Below, one piece after another: positions 7,787 to 16,553 of a DNA stretch of 64,000 nt (position 1 is the first letter of the stretch; each line of letters starts with the position of its first letter). Position numbers and translations under genes: made by a program. Below the pieces are notes generated by a model. That model did no database searches, had not been told where the DNA came from, and was given only the letters and a program-made list of their open reading frames with translations. The stretch is from the NCBI GenBank assembly GCA_016722505.1, contig JADKJH010000001.1, forward strand, positions 186,001-250,000. The letters are read 5' to 3'. Origin of the DNA: Holophagaceae bacterium (GTDB taxonomy: Bacteria > Acidobacteriota > Holophagae > Holophagales > Holophagaceae).

Positions 7787-10291
7787 ATGGCATCTTCGGA
7801 AAGCCCACGAGTGGGCCCAGGGGTGGCAGGGGTGGATTGGTGCGAAACACCCGCCATCCCTGTTGCCCCCATGTCGCTCGTCTCCGAATTGGATTCGATC
7901 AAATGGGCGGATCCAGCGTGGCGTACTCACCTTGTGGCGGGCACTCGCTGGATATTGCTCGGATTCTTAAGCCTTTATGGCCTTCTGGCGGGATGCCGGT
8001 TCTTCTTCAGCAAATTCGGGTTTTTTCTCACCGGCGCCCAGATAGCGTTCCTATTGATCTCCGTAGGTAGCGTTATTTTCTATAATTTTCTCCTGTACAC
8101 CGCCTATGGCAAAGTTAGAAAAATTCCACTGATTGACCATATCCAGATCGTTCTTGATATTTTTTTCATCACCGTACTTGTGCATTTCAGCGGCGGAGCC
8201 TCCAGTTGGTTCTGGCCTGTCTACCTCATCGCAACCATCGAAGCGGCCTTCCTGCTCCCCAGACAAAGCGATGTCTGGATGGTAGGCGCCGTGGGCGGTG
8301 CCGTGTATGGGCTTCTGCTGGCGGGGTATTTCTTGAAGCTACTCCCGGTCATTGCGATGCCGTTCGTGCCCACCGGACTGTCTACTGATGGACTCTACTT
8401 GAGCCTTACTTGGTTCTGGGTGGCCTTGCTCAATTCCACCGTAGCCATCATTTCCGCCTATTTCATGTCGGTGATCCGGGGCGAGTACCAAGCGCTGGGT
8501 GATAGCCAGGAAAGGTTGCAAAATTTCGTGGACACGGCAAATGATTTGATTTTCAGCGTCACTCCGGAAGGGTATTTTCGGTATGTAAATCCTGTCTGGC
8601 GTGAAAACACAGGTTATTCCTTAGAAGAACTGGAATCTGTGCGATTTTATGACTTGATCGACCTTCAATTCCGGTCCCGATGCCTGCTTGAATTCCGACG
8701 CGCGCTTTCCGGGGAAAAGGACTCGAATTTCGAGGGGGAATTCCGTTCCAGGGATGGGAGCGCCATTTCCGTGGAGGGCAACATCGGCTGCACCTTCAGA
8801 GAAGGAAGCCCCCATTTGATCTGGTTCATTTGCCGTGACATCACACAGCGGAAAATCACGGAAGAACAACTGCACCAGTTGGCCCACTACGATTCACTCA
8901 CAGGATTGCCGAACCGGGCCGCGCTCAAAGCGAGAATCGAGCATGCGATCGCATTGGCCCATCGTCTGAGGAAACATGCCGCAGTACTTTTCCTGGATCT
9001 GGACCGCTTCAAGCTGATCAACGATACCCTTGGCCATGCGGTTGGGGACGAATTGCTGGCCGCTGTCGGACAACGGTTGAGGAAGGCTCTTCGGGAAGTG
9101 GATGCGATCTCGCGAGTCGGCGGTGACGAGTTCATCGTTGTGCTCTTCAACCTAGCCGAGCGGAAGGATGCCGGGAACCTGGCCGCCAAGCTCCTGAAGG
9201 CCCTGTCCAAGCCATTCGCCATAGGACCCCATGAGCTGTACGTCACAGTGAGCATCGGCACGAGCATCTATCCCAACGATGGGACCGCCCCCGAAGCCCT
9301 GATGGAGAAAGCGGACATCGCCATGTACCACGCCAAACGCAGGGGCCGGAACAATCACCAGTACTACGACGTTCGAATGGATGAAAATGCCGGGCGACGG
9401 CTCCGCCTCATGAACGACATGCGGAAAGGACTAGAGCAGAGCGAGTTCCAGGTCTTCTATCAGCCCAAACTCAGCGCCACGACTGGCCAGATCACAGGTC
9501 TGGAGGCTCTTGTCCGATGGGAACATCCGGAACTCGGACTCCTCGCGCCCGACGAATTCATCCCGTTGGCCGAGGAAACGGGCCTGATCCTGCCTCTTGG
9601 GGAATGGGTTTTGCGCACAGTCGCCCAACAGCATGCGCTCTGGTTGGCGGGCGATCTGCCACCGGTCCTCATCGCGGTGAATCTCTCTGGCTACCAGCTC
9701 CAGCAGTCCAATTTTGCGGATACAGTCCACCGGATACTTTCAGCGACTGGAATGGAACCCAGATTCCTGGAATTTGAAATCACCGAAACCGTCCTGATGC
9801 AAAATCCAGAACTAGCTGAAAATGTCCTCAAGGCGTTCAGCGCTTCGGGAATAAGGATTGCCGTTGACGATTTCGGGACAGGCTACTCATCCCTGGCCCA
9901 CTTGAAACGATTCTCGGTGGATGCGCTGAAAATCGATAAATCGTTCGTGCAGGATGTGGAGCGGAATGCCACCGATGCCGCCATCACCACGGCCATCATC
10001 GCCATGGGTTCCAGCCTGAACCTGCAGGTCATCGCGGAAGGAGTCGAGACCAAGGGCCAACTCAGGTTCCTGCGTGAAAAACACTGCAGCGATGTCCAGG
10101 GCTATCTCTTCAGCAAGCCTGTTCCAGGCGAAGCGATCACGCGATATATGGAAATCCACCAGCAAGGCATTGCCTCCCATGCATCATTGGCTGGATCCTT
10201 TCTTCAGACCTTGAATGAAATGCTTCAACCCGACACGATACCCGAGACGAACCATCAGGAACCTTCGTTCTTGGGATCTACTGGCAATTGA
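7787..10291 (+). CDS. Membrane PAS-GGDEF-EAL c-di-GMP protein
   Basis: The 834-residue protein has an N-terminal membrane region of about six helices (residues 45-235), a PAS/PAC domain (about 245-360), a GGDEF domain and an EAL domain. GGDEF is intact at residues 445-449 and the inhibitory I-site RxxD is at 436-439, so the cyclase half can probably make and sense c-di-GMP. The EAL half keeps EAL (573-575), ITETV, DDFGTGYSSL, KIDKSFV and IAEGVET, so the phosphodiesterase may also be active. The start has AGAGGGA 6 nt upstream. A CRP-like site precedes it. It faces a cytochrome gene, suggesting control of surface electron transfer or biofilm. Confidence 0.9.
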   Translation: MASSESPRVGPGVAGVDWCETPAIPVAPMSLVSELDSIKWADPAWRTHLVAGTRWILLGFLSLYGLLAGCRFFFSKFGFFLTGAQIAFLLISVGSVIFYNFLLYTAYGKVRKIPLIDHIQIVLDIFFITVLVHFSGGASSWFWPVYLIATIEAAFLLPRQSDVWMVGAVGGAVYGLLLAGYFLKLLPVIAMPFVPTGLSTDGLYLSLTWFWVALLNSTVAIISAYFMSVIRGEYQALGDSQERLQNFVDTANDLIFSVTPEGYFRYVNPVWRENTGYSLEELESVRFYDLIDLQFRSRCLLEFRRALSGEKDSNFEGEFRSRDGSAISVEGNIGCTFREGSPHLIWFICRDITQRKITEEQLHQLAHYDSLTGLPNRAALKARIEHAIALAHRLRKHAAVLFLDLDRFKLINDTLGHAVGDELLAAVGQRLRKALREVDAISRVGGDEFIVVLFNLAERKDAGNLAAKLLKALSKPFAIGPHELYVTVSIGTSIYPNDGTAPEALMEKADIAMYHAKRRGRNNHQYYDVRMDENAGRRLRLMNDMRKGLEQSEFQVFYQPKLSATTGQITGLEALVRWEHPELGLLAPDEFIPLAEETGLILPLGEWVLRTVAQQHALWLAGDLPPVLIAVNLSGYQLQQSNFADTVHRILSATGMEPRFLEFEITETVLMQNPELAENVLKAFSASGIRIAVDDFGTGYSSLAHLKRFSVDALKIDKSFVQDVERNATDAAITTAIIAMGSSLNLQVIAEGVETKGQLRFLREKHCSDVQGYLFSKPVPGEAITRYMEIHQQGIASHASLAGSFLQTLNEMLQPDTIPETNHQEPSFLGSTGN

Positions 10292-10341
10292 TGTTTGCGA
10301 ACCCACTGTTTGAATACCTTCAATCCAGAACGTAGGGGTAC

Positions 10342-10932
10342 ATGAGATTCCACTTCCGGCAATTCACCCCATTCATCGCCTTCCTTGTTTTTTGCTGCGC
10401 GGGCGTATCCAATGCATCTGTCTCAGGAGGCCCGGATAAGAAATGCACAGCCTGCCACGCCACGGCCGCAGCCTTGCAGAGCTCACCCACAGCCCACAAA
10501 CCCTTACGGGAAGGGCGCTGCCAGTGGTGCCATAAGACCCATGGAAGTGCCAACGCCAACATTCTTCACGCGGGTGGCGGCCGCGATCTCTGCGTGATCT
10601 GCCACAAGGCCCAAAAGCCGGTCGAAGGCGAAAAAGAGAACCATGGTTTCTCAGCCAAGGGGGAATGCAGCGTGTGCCATGCCTCCCACGACAGCGGGCG
10701 TAAGAACCTGCTGCTCAAGGAGCCTCAAGAGCTTTGTCTCTCCTGCCATGAACCCATCAAGAACCGCCTAGCCCTTGCCCATCCGCATGCCGCAGCCGTG
10801 GATTCCTGCATAAATTGCCACAATCCCCATCCATCGGCTTCGGAGCATCTGCTGAAGGCCAAGCCCACGGACCTTTGCAGCGCATGCCACGAAATCGCTC
10901 CTTGGCAAAAGCCCATGCGGGGATGGCTCTGA
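10342..10932 (+). CDS. Giant multiheme cytochrome c, N-terminal part (7 hemes), frameshifted
   Basis: A signal peptide (FIAFLVFCCAGVSNAS) is followed by seven CxxCH motifs in doubled-CxxCH repeats, so the product is exported and heme-loaded. The frame stops at 10930-10932, yet the heme-repeat pattern continues at once in the -1 frame, which is open through 13379. The two pieces join cleanly if one base is restored in the A4 or C3 run at 10907-10914 (…IAPWQK then AHAGMALKPTSC…). I therefore read this as the first fifth of one protein of about 1,012 residues. The break is either a real frameshift or an assembly error. Confidence 0.8.
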   Translation: MRFHFRQFTPFIAFLVFCCAGVSNASVSGGPDKKCTACHATAAALQSSPTAHKPLREGRCQWCHKTHGSANANILHAGGGRDLCVICHKAQKPVEGEKENHGFSAKGECSVCHASHDSGRKNLLLKEPQELCLSCHEPIKNRLALAHPHAAAVDSCINCHNPHPSASEHLLKAKPTDLCSACHEIAPWQKPMRGWL

Positions 10933-13379
10933 AGCCAACTTCGTGCATCACATGCCATAACCCCCACGGCTCCAAAAGCAAGGGCATGCTGCGGGATCGA
11001 GAACATGCCGCATTTTCAGATGGCGGATGTTCCAATTGCCACGCAGCCGCCGTGGAGGGAAATGCCGGACTCATCAGCCAGCCCCCTGCCCTATGCGCCA
11101 CTTGCCATGACAACACCGCAAGCAAGAGCCACGTCCACCCCCCAGCGAAAGAGGGGCAATGCCTGAGCTGCCACACTCCCCATGTATCGGACACCAAAGG
11201 GTTGCTGGTAGAGCCCGTTCGAGCTCTCTGCTTCACTTGCCACGAGAACCCTGGCGGAACATCCGTCCATCCCCCATTCCAAGCAGGAGCATGCCTGGAT
11301 TGCCACAAGCCCCACGATTCTGTGAACCCGCGACTGCTCACGCTGCCCCCCGGAGAATTGTGTCTTTCCTGCCATGACGGCCTGTTGAAAGGGAAGATCC
11401 GCCATGCGCCCGCTTCCAGGGGGAGTTGCCTGGTGTGCCACGGCGCGCACACGGGTAAAGTCGCCCCAGTGCTGAAGCAGGAACCGTCCGCCCTTTGCCA
11501 GAGCTGCCATGCGAAGATCGCCAAAGGCGCGGTATCCCATCCCCCGCGAAGGAGGGGAATTGCTCTGCCTGCCACACCGCACTCCTCCAACGAGCCTGCG
11601 CTTCTCAAAGCCAGCCAGACTCTGGTCTGTGGCGGGTGCCACAAGAGCATCGCCGAAAAGAAACTGCTTCATGCGCCTATCCAGAAAGGTCAATGCAGTG
11701 TGTGCCATTCCCCCCATGGTTCGGAAAATCCGAAACTCCTCAGGGAAGCCGCAGCGGCACTTTGCCTCAGCTGCCACAAGGGGCTAGCGGAGGGCGGCCA
11801 CATCCATCCCCCTGCGGCGGGCAAAGGTGCCTGCCTGTCCTGCCATGACCCCCACGGCAGCGACCTTCCAAAGCTTCTGAAAAAATCCCAACCAGATCTC
11901 TGCTATGGCTGCCACACGCGCAAGGATGCCTTCCAAAAAGTACACGCCCCGGTGGAGTCCGGAGATTGCACCACCTGCCATAACCCACACTCTGGTAAAG
12001 GTCCTGCGCTGCTGAGCACTCCCACTATCAAGGACACCTGCGCCACCTGCCACGATCTGGCCGACAAGTCGCTACAACAGAAACATCAGGGCGCCACCCT
12101 TACCAAGGTTGACTGCGCTGGATGCCATGAACCCCATAGCTCCACGAAGAAGGCGCTGATCCTCGAAGGCACCCACCCACCCTTCAATGAGGGCTGTGAT
12201 AGCTGCCATGGTTCTCCAGACCCCAAGGGCGGGATCGTCCTCAACGACAAGCCGCCAGCGCTTTGCATCACCTGCCACGATGCCCTGAAAGCTCCCGCAG
12301 GAAGCATTCAGCATGCTCCGTTCCAAGGAGGAGAATGCTTCGCTTGCCATCGTCCACATGCGTCCAAGAACGAAATGCTACTAAATCTACCTAAAAGCGA
12401 AGTGTGCATAACCTGCCATGAAGCCCCCGTCTTGCCCAAGGATGGATGGGCGCATAAGCCTTTCCTGGAAGGCGACTGTAGGGCGTGCCACAGCCCGCAT
12501 TATTCCGAGAACAAAGCGCTCCTGCTCAAGAAGGATGGCGCGATGTGCTTGACCTGCCATCAGACCATCGCATTGGCCGTGAAATCCACCCACGCCCATG
12601 CTCCAGCCGCAGCTGGCGAATGCCTGACCTGCCACGAGCACCATGTAGGAAAAATCCCCAAGGGTCTGCTGAATCCACCGCAGGATCTCTGCATCACCTG
12701 CCATGATCCGAAAGACCTCCAGACAGCCCACAAGGGCTATCCCGTCATGGCTAAGCAGTGCATCACCTGCCACGATCCCCACGGTTCCAACAATGGCGGA
12801 ATGTTGAAGCAGACGGCGCATCCGCCAGTCGCGAAAGGAGCCTGCGGCACCTGCCACAAACCCTCGGCGCCATCCAATCCCTTCGAGCTGAAGGATCCGC
12901 CACCAGGCCTTTGCTTCACCTGCCACAAGACCGTCGCGGCCGCTGCGAAGATGGCTTTCCCGCACCCCCCCGTAGCCCAAGGGGAATGCATGGCTTGCCA
13001 TGCTCCCCACGCTTCGAACCTGCCCTCTCTGCTGGCCGGGAATCCCAAGGACCTATGCTTGCAATGCCACGACAGCCTCCGCGCCGATGCGGACAAAGCT
13101 GTTTCCCGCCACAAGCCCGTGATGGATGGCCTCTGCTCGCGCTGCCATACCTCCCATGGCGGCGACACCAAAGGCTTCCCCCGCGGCGACGTGCAGCAAC
13201 TATGCCTAGGCTGTCACAAGGACAAAACTGGAAACCATCCACAGACAAACCACCCCACGGGAGGAATCATCAACAAGTACACGGGCAAGCCCCTGACTTG
13301 CCTTTCGTGCCACAGCCCGCACTTCTCGGACAAGCCAAGCTTGAAGGTCATTTCGGGCTGCAACGACTGCCACAAATAA
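10923..13379 (+). CDS. Giant multiheme cytochrome c, C-terminal part (34 in-frame hemes)
   Basis: I count 34 in-frame CxxCH motifs, nearly all in paired units of about 50 residues (LCxxCH then CxxCHxPHxS), the doubled-CxxCH architecture. With the upstream seven and one out-of-frame motif the original protein would carry about 42 hemes. At 11541-11580 the frame changes twice: the codons for CSACH are intact in another frame (11561-11575) while the current frame reads RRRGIALPATP. Read alone from ATG 10923, with GCGGGG just upstream, it would lack a signal peptide and could not be matured, so the frame-restored fusion is the likely functional form. It is probably periplasmic or extracellular electron transfer. 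Confidence 0.8.
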   Translation: MALKPTSCITCHNPHGSKSKGMLRDREHAAFSDGGCSNCHAAAVEGNAGLISQPPALCATCHDNTASKSHVHPPAKEGQCLSCHTPHVSDTKGLLVEPVRALCFTCHENPGGTSVHPPFQAGACLDCHKPHDSVNPRLLTLPPGELCLSCHDGLLKGKIRHAPASRGSCLVCHGAHTGKVAPVLKQEPSALCQSCHAKIAKGAVSHPPRRRGIALPATPHSSNEPALLKASQTLVCGGCHKSIAEKKLLHAPIQKGQCSVCHSPHGSENPKLLREAAAALCLSCHKGLAEGGHIHPPAAGKGACLSCHDPHGSDLPKLLKKSQPDLCYGCHTRKDAFQKVHAPVESGDCTTCHNPHSGKGPALLSTPTIKDTCATCHDLADKSLQQKHQGATLTKVDCAGCHEPHSSTKKALILEGTHPPFNEGCDSCHGSPDPKGGIVLNDKPPALCITCHDALKAPAGSIQHAPFQGGECFACHRPHASKNEMLLNLPKSEVCITCHEAPVLPKDGWAHKPFLEGDCRACHSPHYSENKALLLKKDGAMCLTCHQTIALAVKSTHAHAPAAAGECLTCHEHHVGKIPKGLLNPPQDLCITCHDPKDLQTAHKGYPVMAKQCITCHDPHGSNNGGMLKQTAHPPVAKGACGTCHKPSAPSNPFELKDPPPGLCFTCHKTVAAAAKMAFPHPPVAQGECMACHAPHASNLPSLLAGNPKDLCLQCHDSLRADADKAVSRHKPVMDGLCSRCHTSHGGDTKGFPRGDVQQLCLGCHKDKTGNHPQTNHPTGGIINKYTGKPLTCLSCHSPHFSDKPSLKVISGCNDCHK

Positions 13380-13431
13380 AGGCCCTATGGCCTTACATCA
13401 TGCCCTGCGGCCCCACCCCATGAGGTTTCAT

Positions 13432-13824
13432 ATGCGCCCCAACCGATTCTGCCTTGTCGCTGCGGTTCTATTTCTGGCATCCCTCGGCGGATGTTCCCGG
13501 GACCGCGCCACAAAACCACCAGCAGCCGCCCCTCCACCGATGGCCGTGCAGGCCGCGCCAACCACACCCGTGGCTCCATCTGGCTCCCTTATGGCGTCTG
13601 GCACCGTGGTCGAAACCATGGACGCCGCGAATTACACATACGTCCGGGTGAAAACCAGCTCCGGGGACATCTGGGCGGCCACAGGAAAGTTCAAGGTCGC
13701 CGTGGGCGACAAGGTCTCTGTGTCCCTGGAAATGCCCATGGAGAATTTCCACAGCAACGCTCTGAAGCGTGACTTCCCCCGGATCTACTTCGCCTCGCGC
13801 ATCGAATGCCAGACTCCAGGGTGA
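13432..13824 (+). CDS. OB-fold (NrfJ-like) periplasmic lipoprotein
   Basis: This 130-residue lipoprotein has a signal ending in the lipobox LGGC (Cys about residue 21), then a Pro/Ala linker. The compact domain reads GTVVETMDAANYTYVRVKT…IWAATGKFKVAVGD…MENFHSNALKRDFPRIYF. It matches small OB-fold proteins (NrfJ-like) that accompany multiheme cytochromes in Geobacter-like bacteria. The start at 13432 follows GAGG by 6 nt; ATGs at 13387 and 13420 are less likely. It lies 52 bp after the giant cytochrome and is probably co-transcribed. A role in metal binding or cytochrome assembly is inference. Confidence 0.75.
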   Translation: MRPNRFCLVAAVLFLASLGGCSRDRATKPPAAAPPPMAVQAAPTTPVAPSGSLMASGTVVETMDAANYTYVRVKTSSGDIWAATGKFKVAVGDKVSVSLEMPMENFHSNALKRDFPRIYFASRIECQTPG

Positions 13825-13924
13825 CCCGTCTCCCAAATAAGCCAGAGAAATAGCCTAGCCAGCCTCGGCCAGTCGCATGTGATGCAGGCGCGATCCGCGA
13901 TGGAAAGCGACTCTTCCATCTAGG

Positions 13925-14803
13925 TCACTTGATGTGGCAGCTCAGGCAGAGCGCGCTGCCGGAGTTGGATTTCCGGAGAAAGGGCGGGATGGCCGGATCA
14001 TGCACGGCATGGCAGGTCGGGCATTCTACTTGCCGGTTGTACAGTTTCAGGTCCGGCCAACCTTTCTGCGCGTTGGGAGGCTGGTGGAACATCGGATCCT
14101 CTACCCCCGTGGGATAGGCCATGGAGATGGGGTGCATATTGCTGAGGTCGGTTCCGAATTTCAGGGTCTTCGGGAGCCCGACTCCGTGCAGCGAATGGCA
14201 TTTGGTGCACTGGGCCGAGGCAGAGCCCTGATTCAGCCCGGGACGGTTGATGAGGCCATGCTTGTCGCTTCCACTGACCCCGTAGGCCATCGCGGTGCCC
14301 AAGGTTCCATCGTGGCAACCCAGGCATAGCACAGAGAAGGTGAAGTTCGGATTTCCAGGTGTGGTGTTCATCGACGGGCTGGCATACACAATGAAGGTTT
14401 TGGTGGTGTCGATATAGCGGTTCCATAGCGGCGCGTTGACACCGATGAGCGTGTTGTTCGCGTGGTGGGGTGTGTGGCAGAAGAGGCACACCGCAGTGGA
14501 ATCAGTATTCCCGTTGCTCGACAAGTCGTGTTTCGAACCCCTGACGGAATCCGCTCTGAGGCCGCTGCCAAGGGCAAACAGCACGAGCACTGCCGCTAGG
14601 ACAGTGTGGCTCCCTGCGCCAAACCGCTCTGGCCGGACCCGCCAGCACCGAAGGGCCTGCTTCCGCCCGACCGACGCCGAGATGGATCCATAAGCACACC
14701 CAGAGCTGTTTCGCATGATTGGCCAACGTAGGATCGATGAGTAGAAGTCATCGTGGAGGAACGGATCATTTTCAAAATCCCGTTCTTCCATTAGCTCCGC
14801 CAT
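13925..14803 (-). CDS. OmcE-like five-heme cytochrome c
   Basis: Five CxxCH motifs (CLFCH, CLGCH, CTKCH, CPTCH, CLSCH) lie in a scaffold shared with the tetraheme protein at 19657-20370: KHDLSS, CHTPHHANN, APLWNR, CHDGTLG, DLSNMHPIS, CHAVHD and a final CLSCH. The CTKCHSLHG site is extra. The layout resembles the Geobacter filament cytochrome OmcE as I remember it. The signal-peptide core (AAVLVLFALGSGLRA) begins about 70 residues in. An in-frame ATG at 14716 gives a shorter leader and may be the real start. It is the last gene of the minus-strand operon. Confidence 0.75.
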   Translation of the reverse strand: MAELMEERDFENDPFLHDDFYSSILRWPIMRNSSGCAYGSISASVGRKQALRCWRVRPERFGAGSHTVLAAVLVLFALGSGLRADSVRGSKHDLSSNGNTDSTAVCLFCHTPHHANNTLIGVNAPLWNRYIDTTKTFIVYASPSMNTTPGNPNFTFSVLCLGCHDGTLGTAMAYGVSGSDKHGLINRPGLNQGSASAQCTKCHSLHGVGLPKTLKFGTDLSNMHPISMAYPTGVEDPMFHQPPNAQKGWPDLKLYNRQVECPTCHAVHDPAIPPFLRKSNSGSALCLSCHIK

Positions 14804-14841
14804 CGCCCATGACGTGAATCACATTTATGCGATCAGGGGGT

Positions 14842-16494
14842 TCAACGCCCTGCAGGCACTGGTCTGTTTGATATGTTTGCTATGTTTTTTGGGAAACTCT
14901 CGATCCGGATGCTGGTGCGTCCTTCGGCATCGAGGTATCGGTCCACGAGCTCTGCGCCATGTTCATTCAGGTAATCTTGCTGGACCGCAGCAAGGCAGTC
15001 CTGGAATGGCATCACCTCACCGGGTTTGCGCTCGAGCACCCTGAAGAGCATGAAACCGTCTGGGCCAGGGACAGGCCCGATAAGGGTACCTTCGGGAGTC
15101 TGCAGCATGGCGCGGATCGCCTCCCTGGGAAGCAGTTTCTGAAGGCTTGAGATCTCCAGCCAGCCAGCATCCCATTGACCCGTGGAGGCCTTGTTGGCGT
15201 ATTTGTCAAAAAGCTTGATCCATGGTGTTCCCTTTTGGGCGTCCTTCGCAGCGGCTTCAATGGTTTCAGCCTGGTCTGCCACAAGCAGATTGAGTTTCAC
15301 GGCCCCAATGCTTCTGAAGCGATCCATCTTTGCCGAATAGTGGGATTTCAACTCCGGCTCAGGGGCTTTGTAACTGGCCAGATAGGTTTTCGCGAAGGCA
15401 GTGAACGCGGCGCCCCGCTGGCTCATCCAGATCGCCGCTCGGACTTCCGGCCTCCGGTCCAACCCCTGTTTCTCCGCAGCTGCGGCGAGCCTGTAATCGT
15501 CCGCAAGAATCGCCATGAATTGTTCCTTGGTTTCGGGGCCAAGGCCATGGGAGGAACCGGACATCTTCATGTTTTCCGAGATGAAGAGTTTCAGTTCACG
15601 CAGGGAGATCGACTTCTCCGCGACCCGGCCTGCCTGCCTGTCTTCGTCACTGGGCGCCACCACTGTCGTCCGGTCCAATCCCAACACGGCCTTGTCTGCG
15701 ATCAGGGGGTATTCTCCCTTCAGCGGCTTCAGTGCTTCCGGTCGTTTTTGGGCTTCTAGGGCTTCCTGCATCCCGGCCATGATGCTTGCTTTCGTTCTTT
15801 CGAATTCAGCAGGATCTGGAACCCGCACCTCCTGCACTCTCGCGAGGTGCCACCCGAATTCAGTCTGGAAGGGTCCGCACAGAGCTCCAGGCTTCGATGC
15901 GAACACCGCCGCGGAAAAAGGCGCCACCATCTGTGCCCGTTTGATCCAGCCCAGGTCGCCTTTGTTTTGTTTGACAGAGGGATCCTCCGACAACGCCACC
16001 GCCACCTGCTCAAAAGATTCACCCACGGCGAGCCTTTTCAGGGCGGCCTGGGCTTTAGCTTGGCCGGAACATAGAATGTGCGACACATGGCGGGTTTCGG
16101 TCGAGGACATATACGCCTCCCTCGCCTGTGATTCGGAAAAACTGCTGTGCCCGGGCTGGGCGGCGAGGTAGGCCTGGGATAGAACCGTCCGGCGCGATAT
16201 CCGAAGGTAATCCTGCCACTCGATCCCTTTCAGGAGGCCTTGCTTTTCCGCGAGCTGGTAGGCGACTTCCTGCCGGATGACGCCAGCCACATCGCCACCA
16301 GGATGTTCCTTGAGATAGGCCGCCCATTCGGGTTGTCCAATCCAAGTTGAACCCACCTGGGCGACTGGAGACTTGGGCCGGCCACAAGCGGCACCTCCCA
16401 AGGCGGCGAGGACAGCGATGACAGCGATAACAGGCGTGGAGATTGAACAAGCAATCGGCTTGAGGCGCGAGAAGCACAGGGTATTGGGTCGCAT
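14842..16494 (-). CDS. Parvulin-type peptidyl-prolyl isomerase lipoprotein
   Basis: The product is a SurA/PrsA-like folding factor of 550 residues. A signal peptide ends in a lipobox (GGAAC), predicting a membrane-anchored periplasmic protein. A PpiC rotamase domain is clear in the first half (ETRHVSHILCSG … GDLGWIKRAQMV … FGWHLARVQEV). A second, more divergent copy ends the protein (TGQWDAGWLEI … GPVPGPDGFMLFRVLE). ATG 16494 has GGAG 7 nt upstream; a longer frame to 16590 overlaps the preceding gene. Its place inside a cytochrome-porin operon suggests dedicated help in folding or secreting those proteins. Confidence 0.85.
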   Translation of the reverse strand: MRPNTLCFSRLKPIACSISTPVIAVIAVLAALGGAACGRPKSPVAQVGSTWIGQPEWAAYLKEHPGGDVAGVIRQEVAYQLAEKQGLLKGIEWQDYLRISRRTVLSQAYLAAQPGHSSFSESQAREAYMSSTETRHVSHILCSGQAKAQAALKRLAVGESFEQVAVALSEDPSVKQNKGDLGWIKRAQMVAPFSAAVFASKPGALCGPFQTEFGWHLARVQEVRVPDPAEFERTKASIMAGMQEALEAQKRPEALKPLKGEYPLIADKAVLGLDRTTVVAPSDEDRQAGRVAEKSISLRELKLFISENMKMSGSSHGLGPETKEQFMAILADDYRLAAAAEKQGLDRRPEVRAAIWMSQRGAAFTAFAKTYLASYKAPEPELKSHYSAKMDRFRSIGAVKLNLLVADQAETIEAAAKDAQKGTPWIKLFDKYANKASTGQWDAGWLEISSLQKLLPREAIRAMLQTPEGTLIGPVPGPDGFMLFRVLERKPGEVMPFQDCLAAVQQDYLNEHGAELVDRYLDAEGRTSIRIESFPKNIANISNRPVPAGR

Positions 16495-16553
16495 CTTGGA
16501 TCTCCACAGGAGGTCTGCACCGCCTTCGCCGCTACAGTGCCGGTGACGACAGC

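Noticed and set aside
10907..10914. Programmed -1 ribosomal frameshift in the giant cytochrome
   Set aside because: CAAAAGC is a poor slippery site, no stimulatory structure was recognised, and other 1-2 nt indels nearby point to mutation or sequencing error.
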